Shown piece after piece: positions 24,344 through 31,925 of a stretch of DNA of 64,000 nt. The stretch spans positions 1 to 64,000 of the forward strand of contig JACKID010000003.1 in the NCBI GenBank assembly GCA_020638675.1, written 5' to 3'. The translations under genes were made by a program, and so were the position numbers. How positions within the stretch are numbered: position 1 is the stretch's first letter; each line of letters opens with the position of its first letter. The notes below the pieces were generated by a model. It searched no databases. It was given only the letters and a program-made list of their open reading frames with translations, and was not told the origin of the DNA. Source of the stretch: Planctomycetota bacterium. Its GTDB lineage: Bacteria > Planctomycetota > UBA8742 > UBA2392.

Positions 24344-24676
24344 ATGCCCGACACCGACAAACAGGACACGCAGCGCGACCGCAAACCGGTACCGGACCAG
24401 GTGGTGATCCGTGGCGACGCGGCCGCACTGAAAGAAGCCGCTGACGCGCTCGCGGGGCACGGCATACACGGGACGGTCCGCGCGTTTGCCATTCCCGCGG
24501 ACGCCGAGGCCTACAGCGAAGCCATCGACAACGGCGCGGTCGCGGCGCTGCACAAATCCGGCTTCGTGATCTGCAACCCGAGCACACCCGACCCCGCACT
24601 CGCCCACGGAGAATTCGGGCTGAACTTCCCGGCCGTCACCATCAGCGAAGTCGTTGAGGCCGTGCGCGCGGGATAG
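24344..24676 (+). CDS. Small protein of unknown function
   Basis: A 110-residue soluble protein starting at MPDTDKQDTQ. It has a charged N-terminus and then an alpha/beta segment (QVVIRGDAAALKEAADALAG) and a C-terminal VTISEVVEAVRAG. No family is recognised. It lies three bases before the STAS gene and is likely in one transcript with it. Confidence 0.6.
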   Translation: MPDTDKQDTQRDRKPVPDQVVIRGDAAALKEAADALAGHGIHGTVRAFAIPADAEAYSEAIDNGAVAALHKSGFVICNPSTPDPALAHGEFGLNFPAVTISEVVEAVRAG

Positions 24677-24679
24677 CCC

Positions 24680-25057
24680 ATGACGCACTGGAACGAGTGC
24701 AACATCCTCCAGTGCGACGAGACCGAGGTTCCGGGCTGCTGGTATCTGCTGACCGAAGGGCATCTCGACGCCGGGCCGCCGCTGAAGGCGTGGGAAGACC
24801 GTGTGGGGCAACTCGTCACCGACGGCGCGCGCTGGATCATCTTCGACACGCGCAAGATCAAGACCTACGTCGACCTCGGCCACGGTGCGCTGGTCAAGTT
24901 CGCCGACCGGCTCAGGAAAGCCAACGGCGGGGCGATCCTTCTTGCGCTGGACGAGCGCAACCGCATCACCTTCAAGCTGCTGAAACTGGAGCACTTCTTC
25001 CACTTCGCCGACACCATGGAAGAGGCCCTCGCCATCGCCCGCGGTGACGCCAACTGA
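24680..25057 (+). CDS. STAS-domain protein lacking the usual phosphoacceptor Ser
   Basis: A 125-residue single STAS domain, the fold of anti-sigma factor antagonists such as SpoIIAA. It shows the strand-helix pattern WYLLTEGHLDA, RWIIFDTRKIKTYVDLGHGAL and GGAILLALDERN. In regulated antagonists the loop reads near D-S-x-G, with Ser phosphorylated by an anti-sigma kinase. Here the loop reads VDLGHG with no Ser or Thr, so phosphorylation control is not expected. No kinase or sigma factor gene is adjacent. Confidence 0.75.
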   Translation: MTHWNECNILQCDETEVPGCWYLLTEGHLDAGPPLKAWEDRVGQLVTDGARWIIFDTRKIKTYVDLGHGALVKFADRLRKANGGAILLALDERNRITFKLLKLEHFFHFADTMEEALAIARGDAN

Positions 25058-25090
25058 CAGGCTGCCCTGCCGCGGCTAGCATGCGCAGCT

Positions 25091-26437
25091 ATGCCAAGCG
25101 CCGAGCAGCTGTACATGTTCCGCCACGCCGTCGTGCGTGACGCCGCATACTCGCTGTTCCCGCCCTCCACTCGCTCCGAGCTGCATCGCCTCGCCCTTGA
25201 GGCAACCGTGGCCGCGCTTCCCACGGAGGTCATCCCCGCCCATGCCGCGGACCTGGCCGATCACGCCCGCCTCGCCGCGGAAGGATCGCCCGGTGACGCC
25301 ATGGTTGAAGCCGAGCGTCGCTACCGCGCACAGGCGGCCGAGTACAGCATGTCGCACGACCTGCTTGAGGAGGCACTCAGCCATCTCGGTCGGCAGGTGG
25401 AGCTTTCGCCTGAGCAGGACCAGCCGACGCTGCTGCTGCGCATGGGCTCATACGCGCTGGCGATGGGACGGATCGAGCGATGCATCGAACTGTCACGCAG
25501 GACGGAAGACATCGCGCTCCGGCGCAACGACAGTGCGATGCTGGGGATGGCGCGGCGGGCGCTCGGCGTCACGAATGCGTCGCTGGGGAAGCGGGCGGAG
25601 GCGTTTGCGCTGCTGGAGGATTCGATCCGCCTGTTCCGCGAAGTCGGCGACATGCGGCAGGTTGCGCGCTCCATGAACGGCAAAGCGCGCCTACTGGTGG
25701 ACGCGGGCCATCACGCGGAGGCCCGCGCATTGCTCCAGGATCTCGTGCGCACCACGGAGGACCTGAACGATCCGTTCCAGCACGCACTCAGCCTGGAAAG
25801 CCTGGCCGAGCTTCAGGTTCGAACCGGCGAGCCACGAGCGGCCTACGACAACTACCGCAAGTCCTCTGAGCTGATGGCCGGGCACGGTCCGCCTCGATCC
25901 GTTGACCTGCCGCGCTCGGGCATGGCGCATGCACTCGTGCAAATGGGGCGGCTGGACGAGGCCGAAGAGATGCTTAACAAGCTGATCGCCCATTGCCGCC
26001 AATCAGGCCGCCTGGTGGAGCTGACCAGTTGCCTCGAGATGCTGGCCGAGTCACGCGATCGTCGCGGTGATCACGACGGCGCGGTAACGCTCGGTCGGGA
26101 AGCCGTCTCGACGGCCGTGCGCCACGGCTCCGACCGCCTGATCAGCATGGCGCGCTACAACCTGGGGCTGCGCCTTGTTCGGTGCGGAGTGCTGGAGGAA
26201 GCCGAGCAGCTTTTGACGGCCGCGCTGGCGGCGCGCACAGCCAGCGGCGATTCCCACGGGCAGGGGGCCGCGCACAATGCGCTCGGGCTGCTTCGCGAGA
26301 AGCAGGACCGCAAACAGGAAGCCGCGGTTCACTACCAGCACTCCGTGGACATCCACCAGCAACTCGGGATTGAAGACCGGGCCGCCGAGGCCAGGGCCGG
26401 TTTGCGACGAGTCACAGACGCCCCGAATCCGGGCTGA
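25091..26437 (+). CDS. Free-standing TPR protein resembling the tail of STAND regulators
   Basis: A 448-residue soluble protein. The first 35 residues, LYMFRHAVVRDAAYSLFPPS and onward, match the segment that follows the NTPase domain in MalT- and adenylate-cyclase-type STAND regulators. The rest is about nine TPR-like repeats (for example MARRALGVTNASLGKRAEAF). No NTPase or output domain is present. A paralogue of the same design is at 61806-63077. It probably acts as a scaffold or partner; the function is unknown. Confidence 0.8.
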   Translation: MPSAEQLYMFRHAVVRDAAYSLFPPSTRSELHRLALEATVAALPTEVIPAHAADLADHARLAAEGSPGDAMVEAERRYRAQAAEYSMSHDLLEEALSHLGRQVELSPEQDQPTLLLRMGSYALAMGRIERCIELSRRTEDIALRRNDSAMLGMARRALGVTNASLGKRAEAFALLEDSIRLFREVGDMRQVARSMNGKARLLVDAGHHAEARALLQDLVRTTEDLNDPFQHALSLESLAELQVRTGEPRAAYDNYRKSSELMAGHGPPRSVDLPRSGMAHALVQMGRLDEAEEMLNKLIAHCRQSGRLVELTSCLEMLAESRDRRGDHDGAVTLGREAVSTAVRHGSDRLISMARYNLGLRLVRCGVLEEAEQLLTAALAARTASGDSHGQGAAHNALGLLREKQDRKQEAAVHYQHSVDIHQQLGIEDRAAEARAGLRRVTDAPNPG

Positions 26438-26538
26438 AATACCTGCCCCGGGCGTGACGCGCTTGCTATGATTCGGGCTCCTGAAGGGAGTCAAACGGGC
26501 ACGGCAACCGCCGTGCCTCGTGCTTGATCCGACAGATG

Positions 26539-26607
26539 GGGACGAGTGAGGCTCGTCCCAACGTTATGTCTGCGGGCCTCGGGCCCGCGCGGCCGGCTTC
26601 ACGGCCG
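26539..26607. repeat. Three tandem hairpins upstream of the hydratase gene
   Basis: Hairpins at 26539-26559 (GGGACGAG arm), 26572-26588 (GCGGGCC arm) and 26590-26607 (CGGCCG arms) lie in a row 20 bp before the ATG of the aconitase-family gene. They could be REP units or a leader structure. No riboswitch consensus is recognised. Confidence 0.5.
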
Positions 26608-26627
26608 TAGCCTGCACAAGGGTAAGC

Positions 26628-28610
26628 ATGCCGTTGCCGACCACAATCAAACTGACGCCGGGCAAGCGCGTCCTGTTCCTGACCAAAGACCTCGAGCTGA
26701 TCAAGAAGCAGCTGTACGAGGGGCTCAACCTGCGCATGGCCGACCTGAAGGTCGAAGACCTGCTCGATGACATCAACACCGACACCATGACGCCCGCCTG
26801 GGTCTGCTTTGACTACGACCCCGCCGAGCTCGCGCGCAATGCCTACGCCGGGCTGTTCGACCAGGACGGCGAGCGCGTGTTCAAGGAAGACGCGCTGATC
26901 AATGGCAAGTTCGAGGTAATTGTAAGCGGCCAGCGCAAAGGCACCGGCAGCAGCCGCGAAACCGCGCCGCAGGCGGAAAAGTGGGGCGGCATCAGCCTCG
27001 TGATCGCGGCCAGCTTCGCGCCGATCCATGAGCGCAATAACATCAACCTGGGCCAGGTCATGGGCAACCATGAGCAGCTCAAGCGCCTGCAGAACGGCGA
27101 AGAGATCCCGCTGGCTGAATTCACGAAGGACTACGACCCGGTCACCCGCATTATTCTGGAGAGCGGCGGGCTGTTCCCGTTCAGCAAGCTGCTGGCCGAG
27201 GGCAAGATCGATCTGCCGAAGCTGACCAACGGCAAGCGCCCCATGAACATGGCCGAGAAGCTTATTGCCAGCCACCTCGTGGAAGGCCAGGGCGAGCCGT
27301 TCGTGAAGCCGGGCGATCCGGTGATGGTAAAAGTGGACGCGGGCTACAGCCACGAGTTCACGACCGCGCAGGTGCACTACTTCCTCGAGTCGGAATACGG
27401 GCGCGACTACAAAGTCCAGAACCCCGAGAAGTTCGCCGTCTTCGAAGACCACCTGCTGTACGCCAAGGGCGTCGCGCGTTTCGCCAGGTTCGCCGACAAG
27501 ATCGGCACGCTGGTGACGATGCAGAACGTGTTCCAGAAGCACACAGGAGTGCGCGACTACAGCGCGAAAGACGGCATCAGCCCGGGCATCTGCCACCAGG
27601 TCGCGCGCGAGCATTTCATCGACGTCGGTGACTTCGTGCAGGCCACCGACAGCCACACCTGCATGGGCGGGGCAAGCAACGCGCTGGCCTACGGCGTCGG
27701 CGCGACCGAGTACGCCGGTTTGATCCACAGCGGCTTCACGTTTGTTCAGGTGCCAGAGTCGATTCGCTTCAACCTGGTCGGCGAGCTTCAGCCGGGCGTC
27801 ACGGCCAAGGACGTGATGCTGTACATTCTCGACACATACGCGAAGCGCGAAGACACGCTGAACCGCGTGATGGAATTCGGCGGGCCGGGGCTGGCAAGCA
27901 TCAGTATGGACGAGCGCGCGACGCTGACCAACATGGCCACCGAGTGCAGCGCCAAGACCGGCATCTGCGAAGCCGACGACCGGTTGTGGAACTGGCTGAA
28001 GCAGCAGCGCGGCCTGAGCGACGCGCAGATCGCCGAGATGAAGAAGCGCGCCGTGGCGCCTGACAAGAGCTCGCACTACGACGGCGGCGTGCACGAGATC
28101 AACCTGAATGACATCAAGCCCATGGTCGCCGAGCCCGGCGACCCGACCTACGGCAAGCTGATCGAGGCGCTGGGCGACGTGAAGATCGACATCGCCTACG
28201 CCGGCTCATGCACCGCGGGCAAGTACGACGACTTCGACTACTACGCGCAGGTGTGCGAAGAGGCCGTCGAAGCGGGCCTGAAGGTCCACGACGGCGTGAA
28301 GATGTACATCCAGTACGGCAGCGAAGGCGTGAAGAAGTACGCCGAGGCCAAGGGCTACCCGGAACTGTTCGCCAAGGCGGGCGTGGAAGTGATCAACCCG
28401 GGCTGCGGCGCCTGCATCGGCTGCGGCCCCGGCGTCAGCGACACCAAGGAACAGGTATCGGTCAGCGCCATCAACCGAAACTTCCCCGGGCGCAGCGGCC
28501 CCGGCAAGCTGTACCTGGCCAGCCCACTGACAGTCGCCGCCAGCGCCTTCACCGGCAAGATCACCGCATATCGCAAAGGCATGTTCGCACAACAGCCCGC
28601 GGGCGTCTGA
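26628..28610 (+). CDS. Aconitase-family hydratase with swivel domain fused at the N-terminus
   Basis: A 660-residue 4Fe-4S hydro-lyase. Residues 40-150 are the small-subunit-like swivel domain (DDINTDTMTPAW, GQRKGTGSSRETAPQA). Residues 195-650 are the large-subunit-like catalytic domain with cluster ligands in ATDSHTCMGG and NPGCGACIGCGPG. The order swivel-then-catalytic resembles aconitase B without its HEAT-like domain, and it fuses what are separate LeuC and LeuD subunits in most bacteria. The substrate (citrate, isopropylmalate or homocitrate) cannot be told from sequence. It is followed by a terminator. Confidence 0.88.
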   Translation: MPLPTTIKLTPGKRVLFLTKDLELIKKQLYEGLNLRMADLKVEDLLDDINTDTMTPAWVCFDYDPAELARNAYAGLFDQDGERVFKEDALINGKFEVIVSGQRKGTGSSRETAPQAEKWGGISLVIAASFAPIHERNNINLGQVMGNHEQLKRLQNGEEIPLAEFTKDYDPVTRIILESGGLFPFSKLLAEGKIDLPKLTNGKRPMNMAEKLIASHLVEGQGEPFVKPGDPVMVKVDAGYSHEFTTAQVHYFLESEYGRDYKVQNPEKFAVFEDHLLYAKGVARFARFADKIGTLVTMQNVFQKHTGVRDYSAKDGISPGICHQVAREHFIDVGDFVQATDSHTCMGGASNALAYGVGATEYAGLIHSGFTFVQVPESIRFNLVGELQPGVTAKDVMLYILDTYAKREDTLNRVMEFGGPGLASISMDERATLTNMATECSAKTGICEADDRLWNWLKQQRGLSDAQIAEMKKRAVAPDKSSHYDGGVHEINLNDIKPMVAEPGDPTYGKLIEALGDVKIDIAYAGSCTAGKYDDFDYYAQVCEEAVEAGLKVHDGVKMYIQYGSEGVKKYAEAKGYPELFAKAGVEVINPGCGACIGCGPGVSDTKEQVSVSAINRNFPGRSGPGKLYLASPLTVAASAFTGKITAYRKGMFAQQPAGV

Positions 28611-28632
28611 CGTGAGACATAAACCCGGCAAT

Positions 28633-28653
28633 GGCGGGCCCTCGCGGCCCGCC
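28633..28653 (+). terminator. Terminator after the hydratase gene
   Basis: An 8-bp stem GGCGGGCC/GGCCCGCC (28633-28640 and 28646-28653) followed by TTGTTC, 23 bp past the stop codon. Confidence 0.7.
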
Positions 28654-28672
28654 TTGTTCGTATCATGGCCCC

Positions 28673-28957
28673 ATGGCTGGATCTCGAAACAGCCCGATGA
28701 CGCTGGGGCGCGCCTTTGGCGTCATCACGTTTACGACCGTGCTGGGCGGTGTGGTCGGTGCGTTGCTCGGCTGGATGATCGGGACGTACTGGCCGGGCTA
28801 CTATCGCAGCGTGTTCCGCACCGATTCGCCCGGCTTTGACCCGATCGAGATCGGCATCTCGCTTGGCATCACCGAGGGCGTGTTCATCGGGCTGGTCGTC
28901 GGGATGATCGTGGTGGGCATCCTGACCTGGCAGCACGTTCGCCTCTCGCGGCCGTAA
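28673..28957 (+). CDS. Small two-helix membrane protein
   Basis: About 94 residues starting at MAGSRNSPMT. Two hydrophobic helices (FGVITFTTVLGGVVGALLGWM near the start and IGLVVGMIVVGILTW near the end) flank a short extracytoplasmic loop. No family is recognised, and the gene stands alone. Confidence 0.55.
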   Translation: MAGSRNSPMTLGRAFGVITFTTVLGGVVGALLGWMIGTYWPGYYRSVFRTDSPGFDPIEIGISLGITEGVFIGLVVGMIVVGILTWQHVRLSRP

Positions 28958-29060
28958 CCCACGCCCTTGTACGCACTTGCGAATCCAACTTGGCGGGAAC
29001 CGGCGAGCGTCTTTCGCGTCTCATACAGACACAGAAACCAATCACGCAGGGGGACCTCAC

Positions 29061-30302
29061 ATGAAGACGAATGCATTCGGCAAACTGTCCGCAGGGCTGG
29101 CAGCGGCGCTGCTGGCCGGCAGCTTTGTAGCGACCAACGTGTCCGCGAAGGGTGAAAAAAGCAGCGCACCGGAGCCCGCCGTGAAGATCGCCACCGCCGA
29201 CAACGCCTTCGGGCTGAAGCTGTTCAAAGAGCTGCACCAGGACGGCCAGAACACGTTCATCTCGCCGACCAGCATCAGCGTCGCGATGCAGATGGCGAAC
29301 ACGGCCGCGGGCGGCGACACGCGCACTGAGCTGGACAAGGCCATGGGCCTCGAAGGCATCGACGCCCGCGAGGCCAACAAGGCCCTGATGGCCGAGCTGA
29401 ACGGGCGCGACGGCGTGAAGCTGGCGATGGCCAACTCGCTCTGGGCTGACCCAACGCGCATCAACCTGAACGAGGCCTACGTCAAGGAAACGCAGGAGTA
29501 CTTCGACTCTACGGTCCGTGCCGAGGACTTCAGCGACAAGAAGACGGTCGGCGTCATCAACGACTGGATCGCCGGCAAGACCAACAACCTGATCAAGGAC
29601 ATGCTGGACGAGATCCCGGAGAACGCGGTCACCTACCTGATCAACGCGATCTACTTCAAGGGCGACTGGTCGGTCCAGTTCAAGAAGGAAAAGACCAAGG
29701 ACGCCGAGTTCCACCTCACGGACGGCTCCACGAAGACGATCCGCATGATGTCGCGCGGCGACAAGCGCATCGCGTACACGACCGACGACAACGTCGAGGT
29801 CTGCAGCCTGCCGTACGGCAAAGATGAAAAGGCCGCCATGTGGATCGTGCTGCCGAAGGCGGACAAGGACCTGGATACGATCATCGCCAACCTCAACAGC
29901 GATCAGATCGCCACCTGGCGCGACCGCGCCTACAAGCGCCAGGGCACGATCAACCTGCCTCGCTTCAAGCTTCACTATAAGGAAACGCTGAACGACAGCT
30001 TGAAGGCGCTCGGCATCAGCAAGGCCTTTGACGTCGACCAGGCCGACTTCAAGCACCTCGGCGAAAGCAAGCTCGGCCCGATCTACATCAGCCGCGTGCT
30101 GCACGAGGCCGTGGTGATCGTCAACGAAGAGGGCACCGAGGCGGCCGCGGCCACGGTCGTGGAGATGGGTGCCGGCGGCGCAGCCCCGCCGAAGCCGTTC
30201 AACATGGTGTGCGACCGCCCGTTCCTGTTCTACATCACGGACAAGGACACCGGCGCGATCCTGTTCATGGGCACGTGCTACAATCCGGACAACCCGGACT
30301 AG
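29061..30302 (+). CDS. Secreted serpin (serine protease inhibitor)
   Basis: A 413-residue exported protein. A signal peptide (1-29, cleavage near VSAKG) precedes a full serpin fold with the conserved NAIYFKGDW and the C-terminal DRPFLFYI. The hinge EEGTEAAAAT has the small-residue pattern of inhibitory serpins, so trapping of a protease is expected. Counting from the hinge, P1 falls within a Gly/Ala-rich stretch (MGAGGAA), unlike Arg- or Leu-P1 serpins, and suggests a target that accepts small residues. It is probably a defence against host, predator or own proteases. A GGGGG ribosome site precedes the ATG. Confidence 0.94.
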   Translation: MKTNAFGKLSAGLAAALLAGSFVATNVSAKGEKSSAPEPAVKIATADNAFGLKLFKELHQDGQNTFISPTSISVAMQMANTAAGGDTRTELDKAMGLEGIDAREANKALMAELNGRDGVKLAMANSLWADPTRINLNEAYVKETQEYFDSTVRAEDFSDKKTVGVINDWIAGKTNNLIKDMLDEIPENAVTYLINAIYFKGDWSVQFKKEKTKDAEFHLTDGSTKTIRMMSRGDKRIAYTTDDNVEVCSLPYGKDEKAAMWIVLPKADKDLDTIIANLNSDQIATWRDRAYKRQGTINLPRFKLHYKETLNDSLKALGISKAFDVDQADFKHLGESKLGPIYISRVLHEAVVIVNEEGTEAAAATVVEMGAGGAAPPKPFNMVCDRPFLFYITDKDTGAILFMGTCYNPDNPD

Positions 30303-30468
30303 CGCCCTGCAGGCCCAGGCGGCGGGCTTCGGCCCGCCGCTTTCCATTTGGCGACACGCGATCCGGTGTTGCGTACACGCACAACCTGAGCATTTTGGCC
30401 CAGCCCGGCATTTCGCTGATACGCTATGCTGCGGGCAGCGCGCGTGCATCCAATTGTGGGAGACAGTC

Positions 30469-31338
30469 ATGAACAAGCGGCTCTGCTCTGTGGGGGCGGC
30501 GGTGCTGGTATTGCTGCTGATGGGCATGCAAGGCGCGCAATCGCAGGAAGTTGTCATCCGGGGCCAGACAGTACAACCGGTGCCGCCCGCCACGCTGGCC
30601 GAGTACCTGGACACGCTCAAGGCCGGGGCCTGGTTCAAGGCGGCAAGCAAGCTGACGCCCGAGGCCGTTCAGCCGGAGATCGAAAAGGTCCGGCAGGAGA
30701 GCGGGCTCAGCATCGAAGTGTTCTCGGAAAACTATCGCCAGGCCTGCTTCGATGAATACACCGAGCGCCTCAGCGCAGTTCGCAGCGTGGATGGCGCGAG
30801 CATCTGGTACTCAGTCGGGCGCGAAAAGACGGAAAGCAGCGCTCGCGTCTGGGTGCTCTACATGGAACGTACACAGGGCAACTCGAGCACGAACAGCCAG
30901 TACGTCCTGACGCCGGAGAACCTCGCGGCGCTGGATTTCGACTATGTCGAGTGCGTCGAAGTCGTGCACCCGCTCAAGGTCGAGAACTGCGAGGCCCGCG
31001 CACAGAACGTCAACTTCGCGAGCTTTGCCGCCGACTTCTGCGAGCGCTACGGCGTCGAGTACGCCATCAAGTCCAACGGCGACGAGCTGATCTCGATCAA
31101 CCTCAGGAATCGCAGCTTCGTCGAGTGCCTCGAAACGGCCGCGAGCGTCAGCGCCCGCCCGGTGCACTTCAGCCCGGACCCCTACAGCCGCGATACGGAC
31201 ATCGCAGACGTCGTCGAGCAGGACCAGGGGCTGCCCCTGCTGAGCGAGCTCCTGCGCCAGGTACGCGAGGACGTGAAAGAGATCCAGCACCAGCGCGTCC
31301 GGGTAATGCTGCCGCTGCCGGCGGTCAGCCAGCGCTAG
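30469..31338 (+). CDS. Secreted protein of unknown function
   Basis: A 289-residue protein with a signal peptide (LCSVGAAVLVLLLMGMQGAQS). The mature part has a helical N-terminal region and a later alpha/beta segment (NVNFASFAADFCERYGVEYA, ISINLRNRSFVECLETAAS) that recalls secretin/TonB short N-terminal (STN-like) folds. That similarity is weak. The start is supported by GGGAGA upstream. It converges with the PQQ-like gene on a shared terminator. Confidence 0.65.
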   Translation: MNKRLCSVGAAVLVLLLMGMQGAQSQEVVIRGQTVQPVPPATLAEYLDTLKAGAWFKAASKLTPEAVQPEIEKVRQESGLSIEVFSENYRQACFDEYTERLSAVRSVDGASIWYSVGREKTESSARVWVLYMERTQGNSSTNSQYVLTPENLAALDFDYVECVEVVHPLKVENCEARAQNVNFASFAADFCERYGVEYAIKSNGDELISINLRNRSFVECLETAASVSARPVHFSPDPYSRDTDIADVVEQDQGLPLLSELLRQVREDVKEIQHQRVRVMLPLPAVSQR

Positions 31339-31347
31339 AAAAACAAA

Positions 31348-31375
31348 CCGGGGGCGCGCGGTTGCGCGCCCCCGG
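31348..31375. terminator. Strong bidirectional terminator
   Basis: A 12-bp perfect stem (31348-31359 and 31364-31375, CCGGGGGCGCGC arm) with GGTT loop, preceded by an A-rich run that becomes a T-run for minus-strand transcripts. It lies between convergent genes. Confidence 0.85.
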
Positions 31376-31390
31376 CTGATTCGGGCGGGA

Positions 31391-31771
31391 TCAGCAACAG
31401 CCTGCGGCGGCGCTGGCTGCAACGGCTGCTGTCGCGGCTGCCTGCGCGTTCGCGGCCTGCTGGGCTGCCTGCGCCGAGCCGTTGGCCGAGCCGGCGGGTG
31501 TGGCCACCGCCACCATCCCGAGGCCCATCCCCGGCATTTCGTTCATCCAGATCAGTCGCCCGTCATAGATGTCGAGGCAGTACAGCCGCCCGCCCACGCC
31601 GGCCAGCACCACGTCGCCTTCGACCAGGACTGTGCCGATACTCTGCTTGTAGGTCTTCGGCAGGCGCGTGCTCCAGAGCGTCTGGCCGCTCATGGGCTCC
31701 ACCGCGTGCACGTGGCCGCCAACGTAGACCACGATGGCCTCCGGCATTCGCATGTCCATTCGCATTCTCAT
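31391..31771 (-). CDS. Short PQQ-like beta-propeller fragment protein
   Basis: A 126-residue protein. The middle contains two PQQ-type blades (GHVHAVEPMSGQTLWSTRL and GGRLYCLDIYDGRLIWMNEM). The N-terminus is Met-rich (MRMRMDMRM) and the C-terminus is a low-complexity Ala/Gln tail ending GCC. A near-perfect AGGAGGTGAG precedes the ATG, so it is surely translated. Full propellers need six to eight blades, so this may oligomerise or be a remnant. There is no signal peptide. Confidence 0.65.
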   Translation of the reverse strand: MRMRMDMRMPEAIVVYVGGHVHAVEPMSGQTLWSTRLPKTYKQSIGTVLVEGDVVLAGVGGRLYCLDIYDGRLIWMNEMPGMGLGMVAVATPAGSANGSAQAAQQAANAQAAATAAVAASAAAGCC

Positions 31772-31925
31772 GGCTCACCTCCTGTGCTGATTAGACGCCG
31801 CAGCGAGCTTCCGGGCGATTACAAGCCCCGCGGCGCTTTGGAGCCACGCTTGCCGTTTGCTAGCGACCGCCCGATCGGCTACCCTTAATCGCACTGTTCT
31901 CACAAGCTGGGCGCTCGGAGGGGAC

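Noticed and set aside
26466..28094. Long minus-strand frame opposite the hydratase
   Set aside because: It is antisense to conserved iron-sulfur motifs and has shadow composition (Val/His/Leu-rich without domains).
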